From: an uncultured Microbulbifer sp.
GTDB lineage: Bacteria; Pseudomonadota; Gammaproteobacteria; Pseudomonadales; Cellvibrionaceae
DNA: 64,000 nt
Direction of reading: 5' to 3'
NCBI RefSeq assembly: GCF_947504145.1
Contig: NZ_CANNGQ010000003.1
Location: 62,001-126,000 of the forward strand
In this document: piece after piece, positions 48,071-56,741 of the stretch
Position numbering within the stretch: the first letter of the stretch is position 1
How the letters are laid out: the number at the start of each line of letters is the position of its first letter
The notes under the pieces: model-generated
What the model was told of the DNA's origin: nothing
Database searches by the model: none
Seen by the model: only the letters and a program-made list of their open reading frames with translations
Made by a program: the position numbers and the translations under genes

Positions 48071-48212
48071 ATGAAGGAGTGCATCCCACTTTCGCAAATT
48101 ATTTAAAAAAACCCCTACGGATCGCTACGCATGATTTATTCCTTTAACACGCAGACACCAACAATGCCCCAAAAAGTAAAAGGGCAATACCCGCGATTAA
48201 GGATTTTATAAA

Positions 48213-48824
48213 TCAATATTTAAACTTTACATAGTCTGCCGAATAAAAATCGCGCAAAAGTTTCATCGTATCATCCGACAAGTCATCCACAGTAACCACT
48301 CCACTTTCATCACTGCGCATTTCCCAAACACCCTCGCCAGAAAATTCAGTTTCAAGCGTCTCTGACAACCACAGAACAACTTCTGACATACCCTGCTCCA
48401 ATTGAAAAACCTGAGCTCCCGGCAATTCAAAGTGCCACTGAGGTCTGATGTGGTTATCAAAAATGTAAGGGTTATATTTATAGTTACCAACTGCCTGCTG
48501 AATCCATTCATTAAGATCACTGCTACTCGCTATCAAGGCATGCTGGCGCCGCCAGTTAAATTCACTTACCAACCTACTCAACGGCTCTCTTACCAACATG
48601 AACACAGCGTCAAACTTGGACAACTCGAACACAGAAGCTAAAATTTCAGAGTGGAAATGCTGGGGCGAGCATTTTAATACCGAATTAACCGAGCCCCGCC
48701 CCCCCCCATCAAAAAAACTCATAACCCAGCCATTCCGAGTGAAAAGTTCTTCGATTGATGTACCACCTGTTTTTGGAACATGGACAAATAAGACTTTACG
48801 ACCATCCTTTATGAACACAGGCAT
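48213..48824 (-). CDS. Sulfotransferase-family protein
   Basis: This 203-residue protein has the P-loop FVHVPKTGGTSIEELF (about 13-28) for PAPS and the 3'-phosphate motif LVREPLSRLVSEFNWRR (about 78-94). It belongs to the sulfotransferase-2-like family that modifies polysaccharides. It is short but complete for that family. It lies 42 bases after the 364-residue gene on the same strand, in the AT-rich block. With the protein at 41514-42461 it is the second sulfotransferase of this locus. Capsule sulfation at a different position is an inference. Confidence 0.85.
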   Translation of the reverse strand: MPVFIKDGRKVLFVHVPKTGGTSIEELFTRNGWVMSFFDGGGRGSVNSVLKCSPQHFHSEILASVFELSKFDAVFMLVREPLSRLVSEFNWRRQHALIASSSDLNEWIQQAVGNYKYNPYIFDNHIRPQWHFELPGAQVFQLEQGMSEVVLWLSETLETEFSGEGVWEMRSDESGVVTVDDLSDDTMKLLRDFYSADYVKFKY

Positions 48825-48866
48825 ATTTATGTCAACCAGTTATTTCCCGAAATCCAGACCACTCTC

Positions 48867-49961
48867 TCACAAAATACCAAGGAGAAGTTTATTTTTTCTC
48901 TCGTTGGCAGCATACGAGCCTGAAAACTTAGACAGTAACCGGTCAAATTCTTTCACATCATATGTTTTCAACTGATTAGTCGAAAGCACCGACGGACTTG
49001 AGGCTACTAGCTGTTCAGCATTGGAAAAGAAACTCACCCCTGATAAAGTTTCATATATCTCGCTCAAATTATTCGTGTGAAAGACATGTACGGGAATACC
49101 AAACCTCTCATAGTCGATCAAGCATGTAGAGACTGTAGATATTCCATACTTCGCTCTAGAGATAACATCTTCCGTAGTGTCCAAACCGTGGAAATATATA
49201 TCCTCCGTCAAACCGTATATAAATAAGTTGCTTGGCTTAAAGGAATTTATATAAGAAAACACCCCTTTCCCTACAACTTCAGAGGGGTGCATACACCAAA
49301 TAAAGAGCTCGTGGCTGTTCACTCTAGCCTTTTGGAAAATGGCTTGAATAAGCGATCTTTGATGCTCATCGCCATACATATACCAATTCGTGTTGGTGGT
49401 TATAACTGCATAATCTGGAACAACGGAATCTCCAGCTTTCCTTACCGACGAACCACTACTCCTTGGGTATCCGACACCCAAATTACCAAACCAGGTAATC
49501 TGGTGATCTGCGTAAGTTGGAACTTCCCGCCCAGCCCCAAAAGTGTTCGAGGCCAATTTTATAACCTTTGAGTCATCAGACAGATTATATCCCCACTGAT
49601 ACAAACCATGTGGAACTTCCACAATCGGGAGTTCAGCTGCGACAACTGCTTTCACCAGGCTTCTAAAACCTTCTGGTAGCACAGGACTTAAGTGCCCCAC
49701 AGTCGTTATTACACCACCACAATTTAACAAGAGAGCTTTCACACTCCTGAAATCATCAGAAACCGTAACATTTTTCGGAACATTAAAATCATCGATAATG
49801 CTAGCCAAATCAAGCGTTGTATATATCAGGTAGTCATACTTTGACCCTACAACCGACAGCAACGCCAACTCGAACTGAGAAAGACCATTTGTTAAATATA
49901 GGAAAAACTTTTGGGGGCTGACACGGTTAGCCTGATAGAATGCAGAAATCTCATTATTCAT
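48867..49961 (-). CDS. Unassigned capsule-locus protein, possible GT-B transferase
   Basis: This 364-residue protein has no signal peptide or membrane helix. I do not recognise a family with certainty. The segment IVEVPHGLYQWGYN (about 114-127) resembles the HG-containing acceptor/donor loops of GT-B polysaccharide transferases. FIWCMHPSEVVGKGVFSYI and GISTVSTCLIDYERFGIPVHVF resemble the C-terminal KxHP...S/T...E region of KpsS-like and CDP-glycerol transferase-like proteins. A role in assembling the capsule repeat is inferred from this and from location. The gene lies 7 bases after the upstream glycosyltransferase gene, so they form one unit. It is AT-rich. Confidence 0.6.
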   Translation of the reverse strand: MNNEISAFYQANRVSPQKFFLYLTNGLSQFELALLSVVGSKYDYLIYTTLDLASIIDDFNVPKNVTVSDDFRSVKALLLNCGGVITTVGHLSPVLPEGFRSLVKAVVAAELPIVEVPHGLYQWGYNLSDDSKVIKLASNTFGAGREVPTYADHQITWFGNLGVGYPRSSGSSVRKAGDSVVPDYAVITTNTNWYMYGDEHQRSLIQAIFQKARVNSHELFIWCMHPSEVVGKGVFSYINSFKPSNLFIYGLTEDIYFHGLDTTEDVISRAKYGISTVSTCLIDYERFGIPVHVFHTNNLSEIYETLSGVSFFSNAEQLVASSPSVLSTNQLKTYDVKEFDRLLSKFSGSYAANERKNKLLLGIL

Positions 49962-49968
49962 ATAAACC

Positions 49969-51330
49969 TCAGATCACAAACTCTTGAGCAACCTTAGCTC
50001 TAGCACTATAAGACATAGCCTCCAAATCATAAGAGCCGTTCAACACCCCCATTAACACACTCAACCACTCTTCTTGGCTCTTACAAAGTAATCCATTAAC
50101 ACCATGTTCAATAACCGATCTAAATTCAGCAACTCGGCTAGCCACTACAGGAACCCCCTGAGATCCGGCCTCAATAAATTTAATATTCGATTTAGCGTCG
50201 TTGAAAATAGTACTTTCTAGTGGCACTAAAGCCAGATCGTGGTCAGAAATTATATCTAGCATACTCTCAAAGCTCACACGACCTACAACAGTTACATCAC
50301 TAGAATAAACTTTGAACGGTTCTATATTGACACCTGTATTCCCTAAAAATGTCAAAGAAATCTTGTCGGGACACTCTTGTAAAAGCCGAATCAAGACACC
50401 ATTTATTAGCGAGTAATCCTTTTTGTGAGTTGCGGTCCCCGAAAGATAAATTAGCTTCAACTTACGCTCACTAATTGTCGACAATCTTTCCGCTGGCTTA
50501 CTGGAATCCCCCAACATTGAAGAGGGCAATTTGTTCGGAATTACTACCGTAGGCTTTCCAAGCCGTAAAAAATGCTCTGCAATAACTTTCGTACTACAGC
50601 GAAAACCATCAGCAAATGGGAGCAAAGCACTTTTATTTATTGCATTCTGTCTCGCGGGCTCCGCTTGGCTAACCTTTGACCTAACATGTCCGAGCGCACC
50701 GGAATATTCGGGAAGCAGCAAGTCATCAAAATCATACTCGACTTGAACCCCAACATTCTTTGCCAAACAAATCACAAATTTCGTTAGCTCAATGTTTTCA
50801 GGGCGAGAAAAAATAAGAACCTTACAATTGAATATCGCCCTGACAATCTTATCAATCCTCGTATTACCATCATAAACGAGACTTCCAGAATAACGCTGCC
50901 CCTGATACAGGCAACGATACTTAAATGACCCATCCCTACTGGGAGCGTTTGAAAAAAACACTTTGCGACCTGTCGAAATATAAAAGTCTCGACTCTCCCT
51001 AAAGCGCAAAACAGGAAAATATTTTCGCCCTTCTTTCACACCATAAGTAAAATAATGATCGACAGCATCCATCCCCGAAGCATAAACATCAGGGTTTGCA
51101 TGATAGTAGGCTTCACTGTCTAGTAAAATTTCTCTTATATAACTTTCACCTAGATCACTTCTATCACGCGCAAGCTGCTTAACAAAAGTGGTCGGATCCT
51201 CTGCAACCCCTGAATCTGAGTTTGATCCCTGATATCTCACTATTGACTGTCGCTTTCCAACATGCTGATATGTGTCTGCGCCAGAATCATTTATCCAGCG
51301 TCGAAATTTAACTAAATTTCCTTTCAACAT
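49969..51330 (-). CDS. Glycosyltransferase, GT4-like, with N-terminal sugar-enzyme-associated module
   Basis: This is a 453-residue protein. Residues about 65-105 (SEAYYHANPDVYASGMDAVDHYFTYGVKEGRKYFP) form a short module often found at the ends of rhamnan and O-antigen glycosyltransferases. The C-terminal 270 residues are GT-B type, with KLIYLSGTATHKKDY (donor-domain start), VTVVGRVSF, LALVPLE, DAKSNIKFIEAGSQGVPVVAS and GVNGLLCK. The start at 51330 is supported by a GTGAGG Shine-Dalgarno 7 bases upstream, better than a GTG four codons earlier. It directly follows rmlB copy 1 and is a candidate rhamnosyltransferase by location only. Confidence 0.8.
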   Translation of the reverse strand: MLKGNLVKFRRWINDSGADTYQHVGKRQSIVRYQGSNSDSGVAEDPTTFVKQLARDRSDLGESYIREILLDSEAYYHANPDVYASGMDAVDHYFTYGVKEGRKYFPVLRFRESRDFYISTGRKVFFSNAPSRDGSFKYRCLYQGQRYSGSLVYDGNTRIDKIVRAIFNCKVLIFSRPENIELTKFVICLAKNVGVQVEYDFDDLLLPEYSGALGHVRSKVSQAEPARQNAINKSALLPFADGFRCSTKVIAEHFLRLGKPTVVIPNKLPSSMLGDSSKPAERLSTISERKLKLIYLSGTATHKKDYSLINGVLIRLLQECPDKISLTFLGNTGVNIEPFKVYSSDVTVVGRVSFESMLDIISDHDLALVPLESTIFNDAKSNIKFIEAGSQGVPVVASRVAEFRSVIEHGVNGLLCKSQEEWLSVLMGVLNGSYDLEAMSYSARAKVAQEFVI

Positions 51331-51350
51331 ATAATGCCTCACCCGTAAAA

Positions 51351-52415
51351 TTACTTAATTAATGCCCGCCACCAATCTTCGCGATCAAGATACCAATTCA
51401 AGGTTTTCTTAATACCCGTCTTGAATGTCTCACGTGGTGAGTAACCTAATTCATTTTCTGTTTTTTTAGGATCAATTGCGTAGCGACGGTCATGTCCTGC
51501 ACGATCATCTACATAAGAGATAAGGTTTTTAGAATTTCCTTGAATTGCCATGCTCGCTAGGGGGAACCTCTCTAAAAGTTCCGGCCGACTCGCAAACTCC
51601 TTATCCATTAAGTCACAAATCAATTTGACAATATCGATATTTGCCCACTCGTTTACCCCGCCGATGTTATAGCATTCACCGACTAGGCCATTCTTAATAA
51701 CCAACTCAATTCCGCGCGCGTGGTCCTCGACATATAGCCAATCCCTGATTTGTAGGCCATCTCCATAAATGGGCAACGGCTCGTCATGGAGGATATTGGT
51801 GATCACCAATGGAATAAGCTTTTCCGGGAAGTGGTAAGGCCCATAGTTGTTGGAGCAATTGCTCGTAGTGACATTGAGACCATAAGTATGGTGGTAGGCG
51901 CGCACCAAGTGATCTGATGCAGCTTTACTCGCTGAATATGGGCTGTTCGGCGCGTAAGGGGTCGTCTCGCTGAATGCGGAATCGTTGGGCCCCAGGGTGC
52001 CATACACTTCATCGGTGGATACGTGGTGAAAGCGGTGACTTTCATTGTTCAGCCCTTCATCCAGCCAGACCTTCTTTGCCGCTTTGAGCAGGCTGTGAGT
52101 ACCGATGATGTTGGTTTCAATAAACGCATCCGGGCCGGTGATGGAGCGATCTACATGACTCTCGGCGGCGAAGTGCACAAGCGTGTCGATATGGTGTTCT
52201 TTAAGCAGGGTTTCTACCAGTGCGGTATCGCAGATATTGCCGTGGCTGAATACAAAATTCGGGTTGTCTGCCACGGGATCGAGGCTGGCCTTGTTACCGG
52301 CATAGGTAAGTGCGTCCAGTACGACTACCTTGTCTTGCGGGTATGTTTTCATCCAGTAATGGACAAAATTGGCGCCGATAAAGCCGGCGCCGCCGGTTAC
52401 TAGCAGGTTGCTCAT
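51351..52415 (-). CDS. rfbB: dTDP-glucose 4,6-dehydratase (cassette copy 1)
   Basis: This 354-residue SDR enzyme makes dTDP-4-keto-6-deoxyglucose (RmlB, second step to dTDP-rhamnose). Motifs: TGGAGFIG (Rossmann), TDEVYG and YSASKAASD (catalytic Tyr/Lys), [28 protein letters not shown]. It is nearly identical to copy 2 (59723-60799) over the first 240 residues. It then diverges markedly, and the DNA of the 3' third turns AT-rich, pointing to a recombination junction inside the gene near 51.6-51.7 kb. A 19-base remnant of an ancestral rmlD end precedes its ATG. Confidence 0.95.
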   Translation of the reverse strand: MSNLLVTGGAGFIGANFVHYWMKTYPQDKVVVLDALTYAGNKASLDPVADNPNFVFSHGNICDTALVETLLKEHHIDTLVHFAAESHVDRSITGPDAFIETNIIGTHSLLKAAKKVWLDEGLNNESHRFHHVSTDEVYGTLGPNDSAFSETTPYAPNSPYSASKAASDHLVRAYHHTYGLNVTTSNCSNNYGPYHFPEKLIPLVITNILHDEPLPIYGDGLQIRDWLYVEDHARGIELVIKNGLVGECYNIGGVNEWANIDIVKLICDLMDKEFASRPELLERFPLASMAIQGNSKNLISYVDDRAGHDRRYAIDPKKTENELGYSPRETFKTGIKKTLNWYLDREDWWRALIK

Positions 52416-52434
52416 TTTTTGCAGTTCCGTTGGT
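52416..52434 (-). other. Vestige of an ancestral rmlD 3' end in front of rmlB copy 1
   Basis: The minus-strand bases CCAACGGAACTGCAAAAA before the ATG match the last codons of rmlD copy 2 (T-E-L-Q-K), which overlap rmlB there. In copy 1, RmlD instead ends in ASHNL about 100 bases earlier, so this stretch no longer codes for it. One extra A is present compared with copy 2. Confidence 0.7.
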
Positions 52435-52523
52435 CTTGGTCCCGGGTGTACGGGAGCAATCAGTTTTGAATTTGTTTTCTTAGTAGGGCATTACTATGCC
52501 GCAGTTCACCTGAAGGGATACTT

Positions 52524-53393
52524 CTACAAGTTGTGTGAAGCCAGAGCAGCCCTCAGTACTTGGCGCCAATGATTCAGCTCTACGCCGGCTTCCTTTGTTA
52601 GCCGGGTTTTATCCAGCACACTGTAGGATGGACGTGTTGCTGGGGTTGGGTAGTCGCTGGTGGCAATGGGGCCAATTTGTACTTCGCAGTCTTGAGGCAA
52701 CAGGCCGGCGGCTTTGCCTTCTTCATAAATTGCGACGGCAAAGTCGTACCAGCTGGCAACACCAGCGTCGGCGCAATGATAAGTTCCACTGGCTTCGGGG
52801 GTTTGAGCCAATGCGTAGAGGCTCTTTGCAAGAGTCCCGGCCCAGGTGGGTGTTCCAATCTGATCAGCAACAATACCGAGTTGGTCGCGCTCGCTCATGA
52901 GACGCAACATGGTGGTGGCGAAGTTACTGCCCTTACTGTCGTAGACCCAGGCGGTGCGCACAATGATCGCTTCCGGCAGAATGGCTTCGATGGCCTCCTC
53001 GCCGCGCGCCTTGGTTTCGCCATATACACTGACGGGCTTACGGATATCTACCGGCTGGTATGGATTCGACTGCTTACCGTCGAACACAAAATCGGTGGAA
53101 ACGTGAATCAGGCGAATTCCCAACTCGCGGCAGGCGAGAGCCAGATTTTCTGGACCGCGTGCGTTAATAGCGTGGGCTTGTTCTACTTCGGATTCGGCCT
53201 TATCGACCGCGGTGTAGGCGGCAGCGTTTATAACTACATCTGGTTTCGCCTCACTTAGGACAGAAAATACCTGTTCTTTGTCAGCGATATCCAAGGTTTC
53301 GCGGCCGTGGGCGATGACGGAAATATCCGCGGGTGCTTGCTTTTGCAGTTGCTGGCCCAGCTGGCCGTTTTTACCAGTGATCAAAATTTTCAT
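52524..53393 (-). CDS. rfbD: dTDP-4-dehydrorhamnose reductase (cassette copy 1)
   Basis: This 289-residue SDR reductase performs the last step to dTDP-L-rhamnose (RmlD). Motifs: [46 protein letters not shown] (Tyr/Lys). The start at 53393 has a GGAAG Shine-Dalgarno and matches copy 2; an upstream in-frame codon is not needed. The C-terminus (LRAALASHNL) differs abruptly from copy 2 ([12 protein letters not shown]). A 108-base gap to rmlB replaces the 4-base overlap seen in copy 2. Confidence 0.95.
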   Translation of the reverse strand: MKILITGKNGQLGQQLQKQAPADISVIAHGRETLDIADKEQVFSVLSEAKPDVVINAAAYTAVDKAESEVEQAHAINARGPENLALACRELGIRLIHVSTDFVFDGKQSNPYQPVDIRKPVSVYGETKARGEEAIEAILPEAIIVRTAWVYDSKGSNFATTMLRLMSERDQLGIVADQIGTPTWAGTLAKSLYALAQTPEASGTYHCADAGVASWYDFAVAIYEEGKAAGLLPQDCEVQIGPIATSDYPTPATRPSYSVLDKTRLTKEAGVELNHWRQVLRAALASHNL

Positions 53394-53409
53394 TTTTCTT
53401 CCCTGCACA

Positions 53410-53958
53410 TCAATCAAAGACGACTGCGTCTTTCAGCAGCTTGCCTTCGGCGTCTTTGGCGGAAAGCTTGGGCTGCTCGCCGTTGACCAGGGGCCACTCG
53501 ATACCAATTTCCGGGTCGTCCCAACGCAGGGAGTGTTCGTGCTCCGGTGCGTAATAGTCGGTGCACTTGTAGACGAACTCGGCGGAATCGCTGGTGACAT
53601 AGAACCCATGGGCGAAGCCTTCTGGAACCCAGAGTTGGCGCTTATTATCTTCGTTTAGTAGTACACCCACCCATTGGCCAAAAGTGGCGGAGCTTTTACG
53701 CATGTCTACGGCTACGTCAAATACTTCACCGGCGGTTACGCGCACCAATTTTCCTTGGGTGCTTTGGGTCTGGTAATGCAGACCGCGGAGAATACCTCGA
53801 CTGGATTTGCTATGGTTATCTTGCACAAAGGTACGCTCGGCACATTCGCGGCTAAAGAAGTCCTGGCGGAAGGTTTCCAGAAAGAAACCGCGTTCGTCAC
53901 CGAAAACTTTGGGTTCGATGATTTTCACATCAGGAATTTTTGTTTCTATTACTTTCAT
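53410..53958 (-). CDS. rfbC: dTDP-4-dehydrorhamnose 3,5-epimerase (cassette copy 1)
   Basis: This 182-residue cupin-fold epimerase (RmlC) is almost identical to copy 2 and the same length. It has FGDERGFFLETFRQDFF, FVQDNHSKSSRGILRGLHYQ (catalytic His) and WVPEGFAHGF. The start MKVIETKIPDVKIIEPK at 53958 matches copy 2 (MKILETSIPDVKIIEPK); an in-frame codon 10 residues upstream would run into the REP palindrome. It lies 16 bases before rmlD. Confidence 0.95.
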   Translation of the reverse strand: MKVIETKIPDVKIIEPKVFGDERGFFLETFRQDFFSRECAERTFVQDNHSKSSRGILRGLHYQTQSTQGKLVRVTAGEVFDVAVDMRKSSATFGQWVGVLLNEDNKRQLWVPEGFAHGFYVTSDSAEFVYKCTDYYAPEHEHSLRWDDPEIGIEWPLVNGEQPKLSAKDAEGKLLKDAVVFD

Positions 53959-53964
53959 AATTCT

Positions 53965-53989
53965 GTTCGCCTGCAGGCAGGCTTCCACA
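53965..53989. repeat. REP-like palindrome (copy b), between rmlA and rmlC copy 1
   Basis: GTTCGCCTGCAGGCAGGCTT plus CCACA on the plus strand, with core GCCTGCAGGC. It differs by one or two bases from the copy at 61681-61706 and sits just 6 bases before the rmlC start, where it could affect ribosome access. Confidence 0.8.
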
Positions 53990-54007
53990 TCTTGTAATCA
54001 GGGCGAA

Positions 54008-54922
54008 TTAACGTGAGAAAAGGTGGTCGGTTTTGGATTCGGCGAGAATCTGCATCAAGTATTCCCCGTAGCCGCTCTTAATCAGAGGCTTGGCCTGCTT
54101 TTCCAGGGCTTCTTCGTTGATAAAGCCTTTGCGGAACGCGACCTCTTCAGGGCACGCAATTTTCAGGCCCTGGCGCCGTTCGATGGTCTGTACGAACTGT
54201 GCGGCTTCCAGCAGGTTGTCGTGGGTACCGGTGTCGAGCCATGCGGCACCGCGGCCCATCAGCTCTACGTTTAGATTGCCCTGCTCCAGGTACATACGGT
54301 TGAGGTCGGTTATTTCGAGCTCTCCACGGTGGCTCGGTTTGATTTCTCGTGCCAGGTCGCAGACCTGGTTGTCGTAAAAATAGAGGCCGGTAACCGCGTA
54401 ATTGGATTTTGGCTGCTCAGGCTTTTCTTCGAGGCTAATAACCTTGCCTGATTTATCAAACTCGGCGACACCATAAGCGCGAGGGTCAGCGACGTGGTAA
54501 CCGAATACGGTGGCACCCTCGGTGCGTTGATCAGCACTTTTCAGAACTTCACTGAAGTGCTCGGCGTAATAGATGTTGTCGCCCAGCACTAGCGCACTAG
54601 GATTATTGCCAACGTGTTCGCGGCCGATCAGAAATGCTTGTGCAAGACCATCTGGAGACGGCTGAACCGCGTAAGTGATGTTGATGCCCCACTGGCTTCC
54701 GTCTTCCAGCAATTTCTGGAAAAGAGACTGCTCTTCCGGGGTGGTAATAATCAGGATATCCTGGATACCTCCCATCATCAGGGTGGTGAGGGGGTAATAA
54801 ATCATCGGCTTGTCGTACACGGCCATCAACTGCTTGCTGACGCCTTTGGTCAGCGGATAGAGTCGAGTACCTGACCCGCCAGCCAGAATTATTCCTTTTC
54901 GTGACGAAGTTCCAGTTTTCAT
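54008..54922 (-). CDS. rfbA: Glucose-1-phosphate thymidylyltransferase (cassette copy 1)
   Basis: This 304-residue nucleotidyltransferase makes dTDP-glucose from Glc-1-P and dTTP (RmlA). Motifs: [23 protein letters not shown] (nucleotide loop), [37 protein letters not shown]. About nine residues in ten agree with copy 2 by eye. Differences at DNA level are mostly silent, which suggests an old duplication. It follows kpsD by a 153-base gap that may carry a separate promoter. Confidence 0.96.
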   Translation of the reverse strand: MKTGTSSRKGIILAGGSGTRLYPLTKGVSKQLMAVYDKPMIYYPLTTLMMGGIQDILIITTPEEQSLFQKLLEDGSQWGINITYAVQPSPDGLAQAFLIGREHVGNNPSALVLGDNIYYAEHFSEVLKSADQRTEGATVFGYHVADPRAYGVAEFDKSGKVISLEEKPEQPKSNYAVTGLYFYDNQVCDLAREIKPSHRGELEITDLNRMYLEQGNLNVELMGRGAAWLDTGTHDNLLEAAQFVQTIERRQGLKIACPEEVAFRKGFINEEALEKQAKPLIKSGYGEYLMQILAESKTDHLFSR

Positions 54923-55075
54923 TCATTCCTCCAAGTACAATTTATTTAAAGTTGGACGACTACTGTGCAGAAATTTTAGGGTCAGTTATTTAATCTATTT
55001 GCCACGCAGCGCGATTAATTCTTCTGGCGGCCCGACCTACCTCCGAGCCGCCCCCTTCCAATTAGAATGACTTAC

Positions 55076-56707
55076 CTAAAAAGACAATACTGCTGCAGTA
55101 CCAACTGCAATACGGTACAAAATCTCCGTTACATCTTTGGTAACTTGCAACTCACTCGCCTGAATCTTTGGCATGATCATGATCTCGTCACCCGGGCGTA
55201 GCACACCCTTGAGACGATTATCAAATTTGCTTTCCTTTATGCGACTGATGGTTCCATCCATGTGCAGCACAACGAGTTCGTCGGAGTTTGCGTTATTGGA
55301 AAAACCACCAGCCAACTCGATGTAGTCTTCCAGGGTATTGCGCTCATCAAATATCAACGAAGTGGGGAACACCACTTCACCCACTACTGACACGGTGGAC
55401 GAGCGCAAAGGAACGATCAGCGAGTCACCATCTTCAAGTAACATTTGCCCTGCGTTGGCATTGTTCGCCAGCACTACCTGCCCTCGCGGCCGAACATTTC
55501 GTGCCTTGGAAATAAAATTCTGGATCATGGAAGCCGTATCCTTAATTGACGCCTGGTCTGCTGTCGTCGTGGGTTGACGGGTCAGCGCTTCCATTTCCAA
55601 GGCATCCAGTGAACGCTCCAGTGCCACTTTCTGCTTTTTCGCCACGCTTTTGCGGTATAACTGAAGTGCAAATGCATCGGCATTATCCCGGTATCGCAAC
55701 TTGTCAAGAAGGTCCTGCAGAGTAGCACCATACGGCAATACATAAGCGGCCGGTCCATTCACTTCGCCACTGACACGAACAGAGATACTGCTGACTTCAC
55801 TATCGCTCACCAGCTCTACATGAGCACCTGGGTGCAATGGGGTACTCAGGGCCTCTTCCAGCGGGAGGTAACTCGCCTGCTGCTCGTTATCAATGATCTG
55901 GGTAATGCGTGCAAAATTGGCCTGCGGGTCGGGCTTGGCAACCAGCAGCATTTCGCCAAGGTGGGTGGCAGGACCCACAAACTCGATCTGGCCGGACTCC
56001 TGTACGGCGCCCTCTACGCTGATATAGCCCTTACGCGGCCCGACGACGATGGAATCTCCATTGCGCAATTGCAGCGCGGGCATTTGCCCCTCCACCAGGA
56101 AACGATAGAGGTTCACGCGGTGTAACTCTTTACCCTGGCGCAACACTTTGACATCGATGTAGCTGCCACTCTCGCGATTAATACCGCCGGCACTGTCGAG
56201 GTAGTACAGCACGGAATCCGATGAAAATCCGGGGTACAGGCCCGGGCTTTTCACAAAGCCAGTCACAAAGACTTTTACTGGCTGGCTAGCCTCAAGGTTT
56301 GCGTAGGCTTGTACATTACTCTTGAACACCCGCTTTACATGCCGCAGTACAAAGCTGTTGAGCTCACCGTTCTCAACACCTGCGACGTGTACCGGCCCAA
56401 CTTCCGGAATAAAAATATTCCCCTGTGCATCCACGGTCAGCACTGCGTTAAAGCTGTAGGCTCCCCACAGTTGCAGGGCAATCTGGTCGCCCACGGTAAT
56501 GTGATAGCCGCCATTGAAGCCGCTAAAGGGCTGGTCTTTAAAGGCACCTTTGAACAGGGATTCGCCGAAAACGGGGAGATGGCCCCCCGTGGACACCTGC
56601 AGCCGGTCTTTTTCCAGCTGCTGGGTATCCAGCGCAACGGCACTGGCACTGAGCCCGGTGGCTACAAGCGCGCTGATCACCCAACGCTTTATCAATGTTT
56701 TTGTCAT
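55076..56707 (-). CDS. kpsD: Capsule export protein KpsD (periplasmic/outer-membrane polysaccharide export)
   Basis: This 543-residue protein has a signal peptide (LVATGLSASAVALD). An export (PES) domain follows, with YHITVGDQIALQLWGAYSFNAVLTVDAQGNIFIPEVGPV (about 70-110), then SLBB-type soluble-ligand-binding segments (VFVTGFVKSPGLYPG, YISVEGAVQESGQIEFVG, SVVGEVVFPTSLIF). It forms the outer-membrane channel with KpsE for ABC-type capsules. I start at the ATG at 56707; an in-frame TTG four codons earlier is less likely. It is last of the kpsMTED block. Confidence 0.92.
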   Translation of the reverse strand: MTKTLIKRWVISALVATGLSASAVALDTQQLEKDRLQVSTGGHLPVFGESLFKGAFKDQPFSGFNGGYHITVGDQIALQLWGAYSFNAVLTVDAQGNIFIPEVGPVHVAGVENGELNSFVLRHVKRVFKSNVQAYANLEASQPVKVFVTGFVKSPGLYPGFSSDSVLYYLDSAGGINRESGSYIDVKVLRQGKELHRVNLYRFLVEGQMPALQLRNGDSIVVGPRKGYISVEGAVQESGQIEFVGPATHLGEMLLVAKPDPQANFARITQIIDNEQQASYLPLEEALSTPLHPGAHVELVSDSEVSSISVRVSGEVNGPAAYVLPYGATLQDLLDKLRYRDNADAFALQLYRKSVAKKQKVALERSLDALEMEALTRQPTTTADQASIKDTASMIQNFISKARNVRPRGQVVLANNANAGQMLLEDGDSLIVPLRSSTVSVVGEVVFPTSLIFDERNTLEDYIELAGGFSNNANSDELVVLHMDGTISRIKESKFDNRLKGVLRPGDEIMIMPKIQASELQVTKDVTEILYRIAVGTAAVLSF

Positions 56708-56741
56708 AACGCTTATCAAATCTGGGGATTAAATGTTCCGC

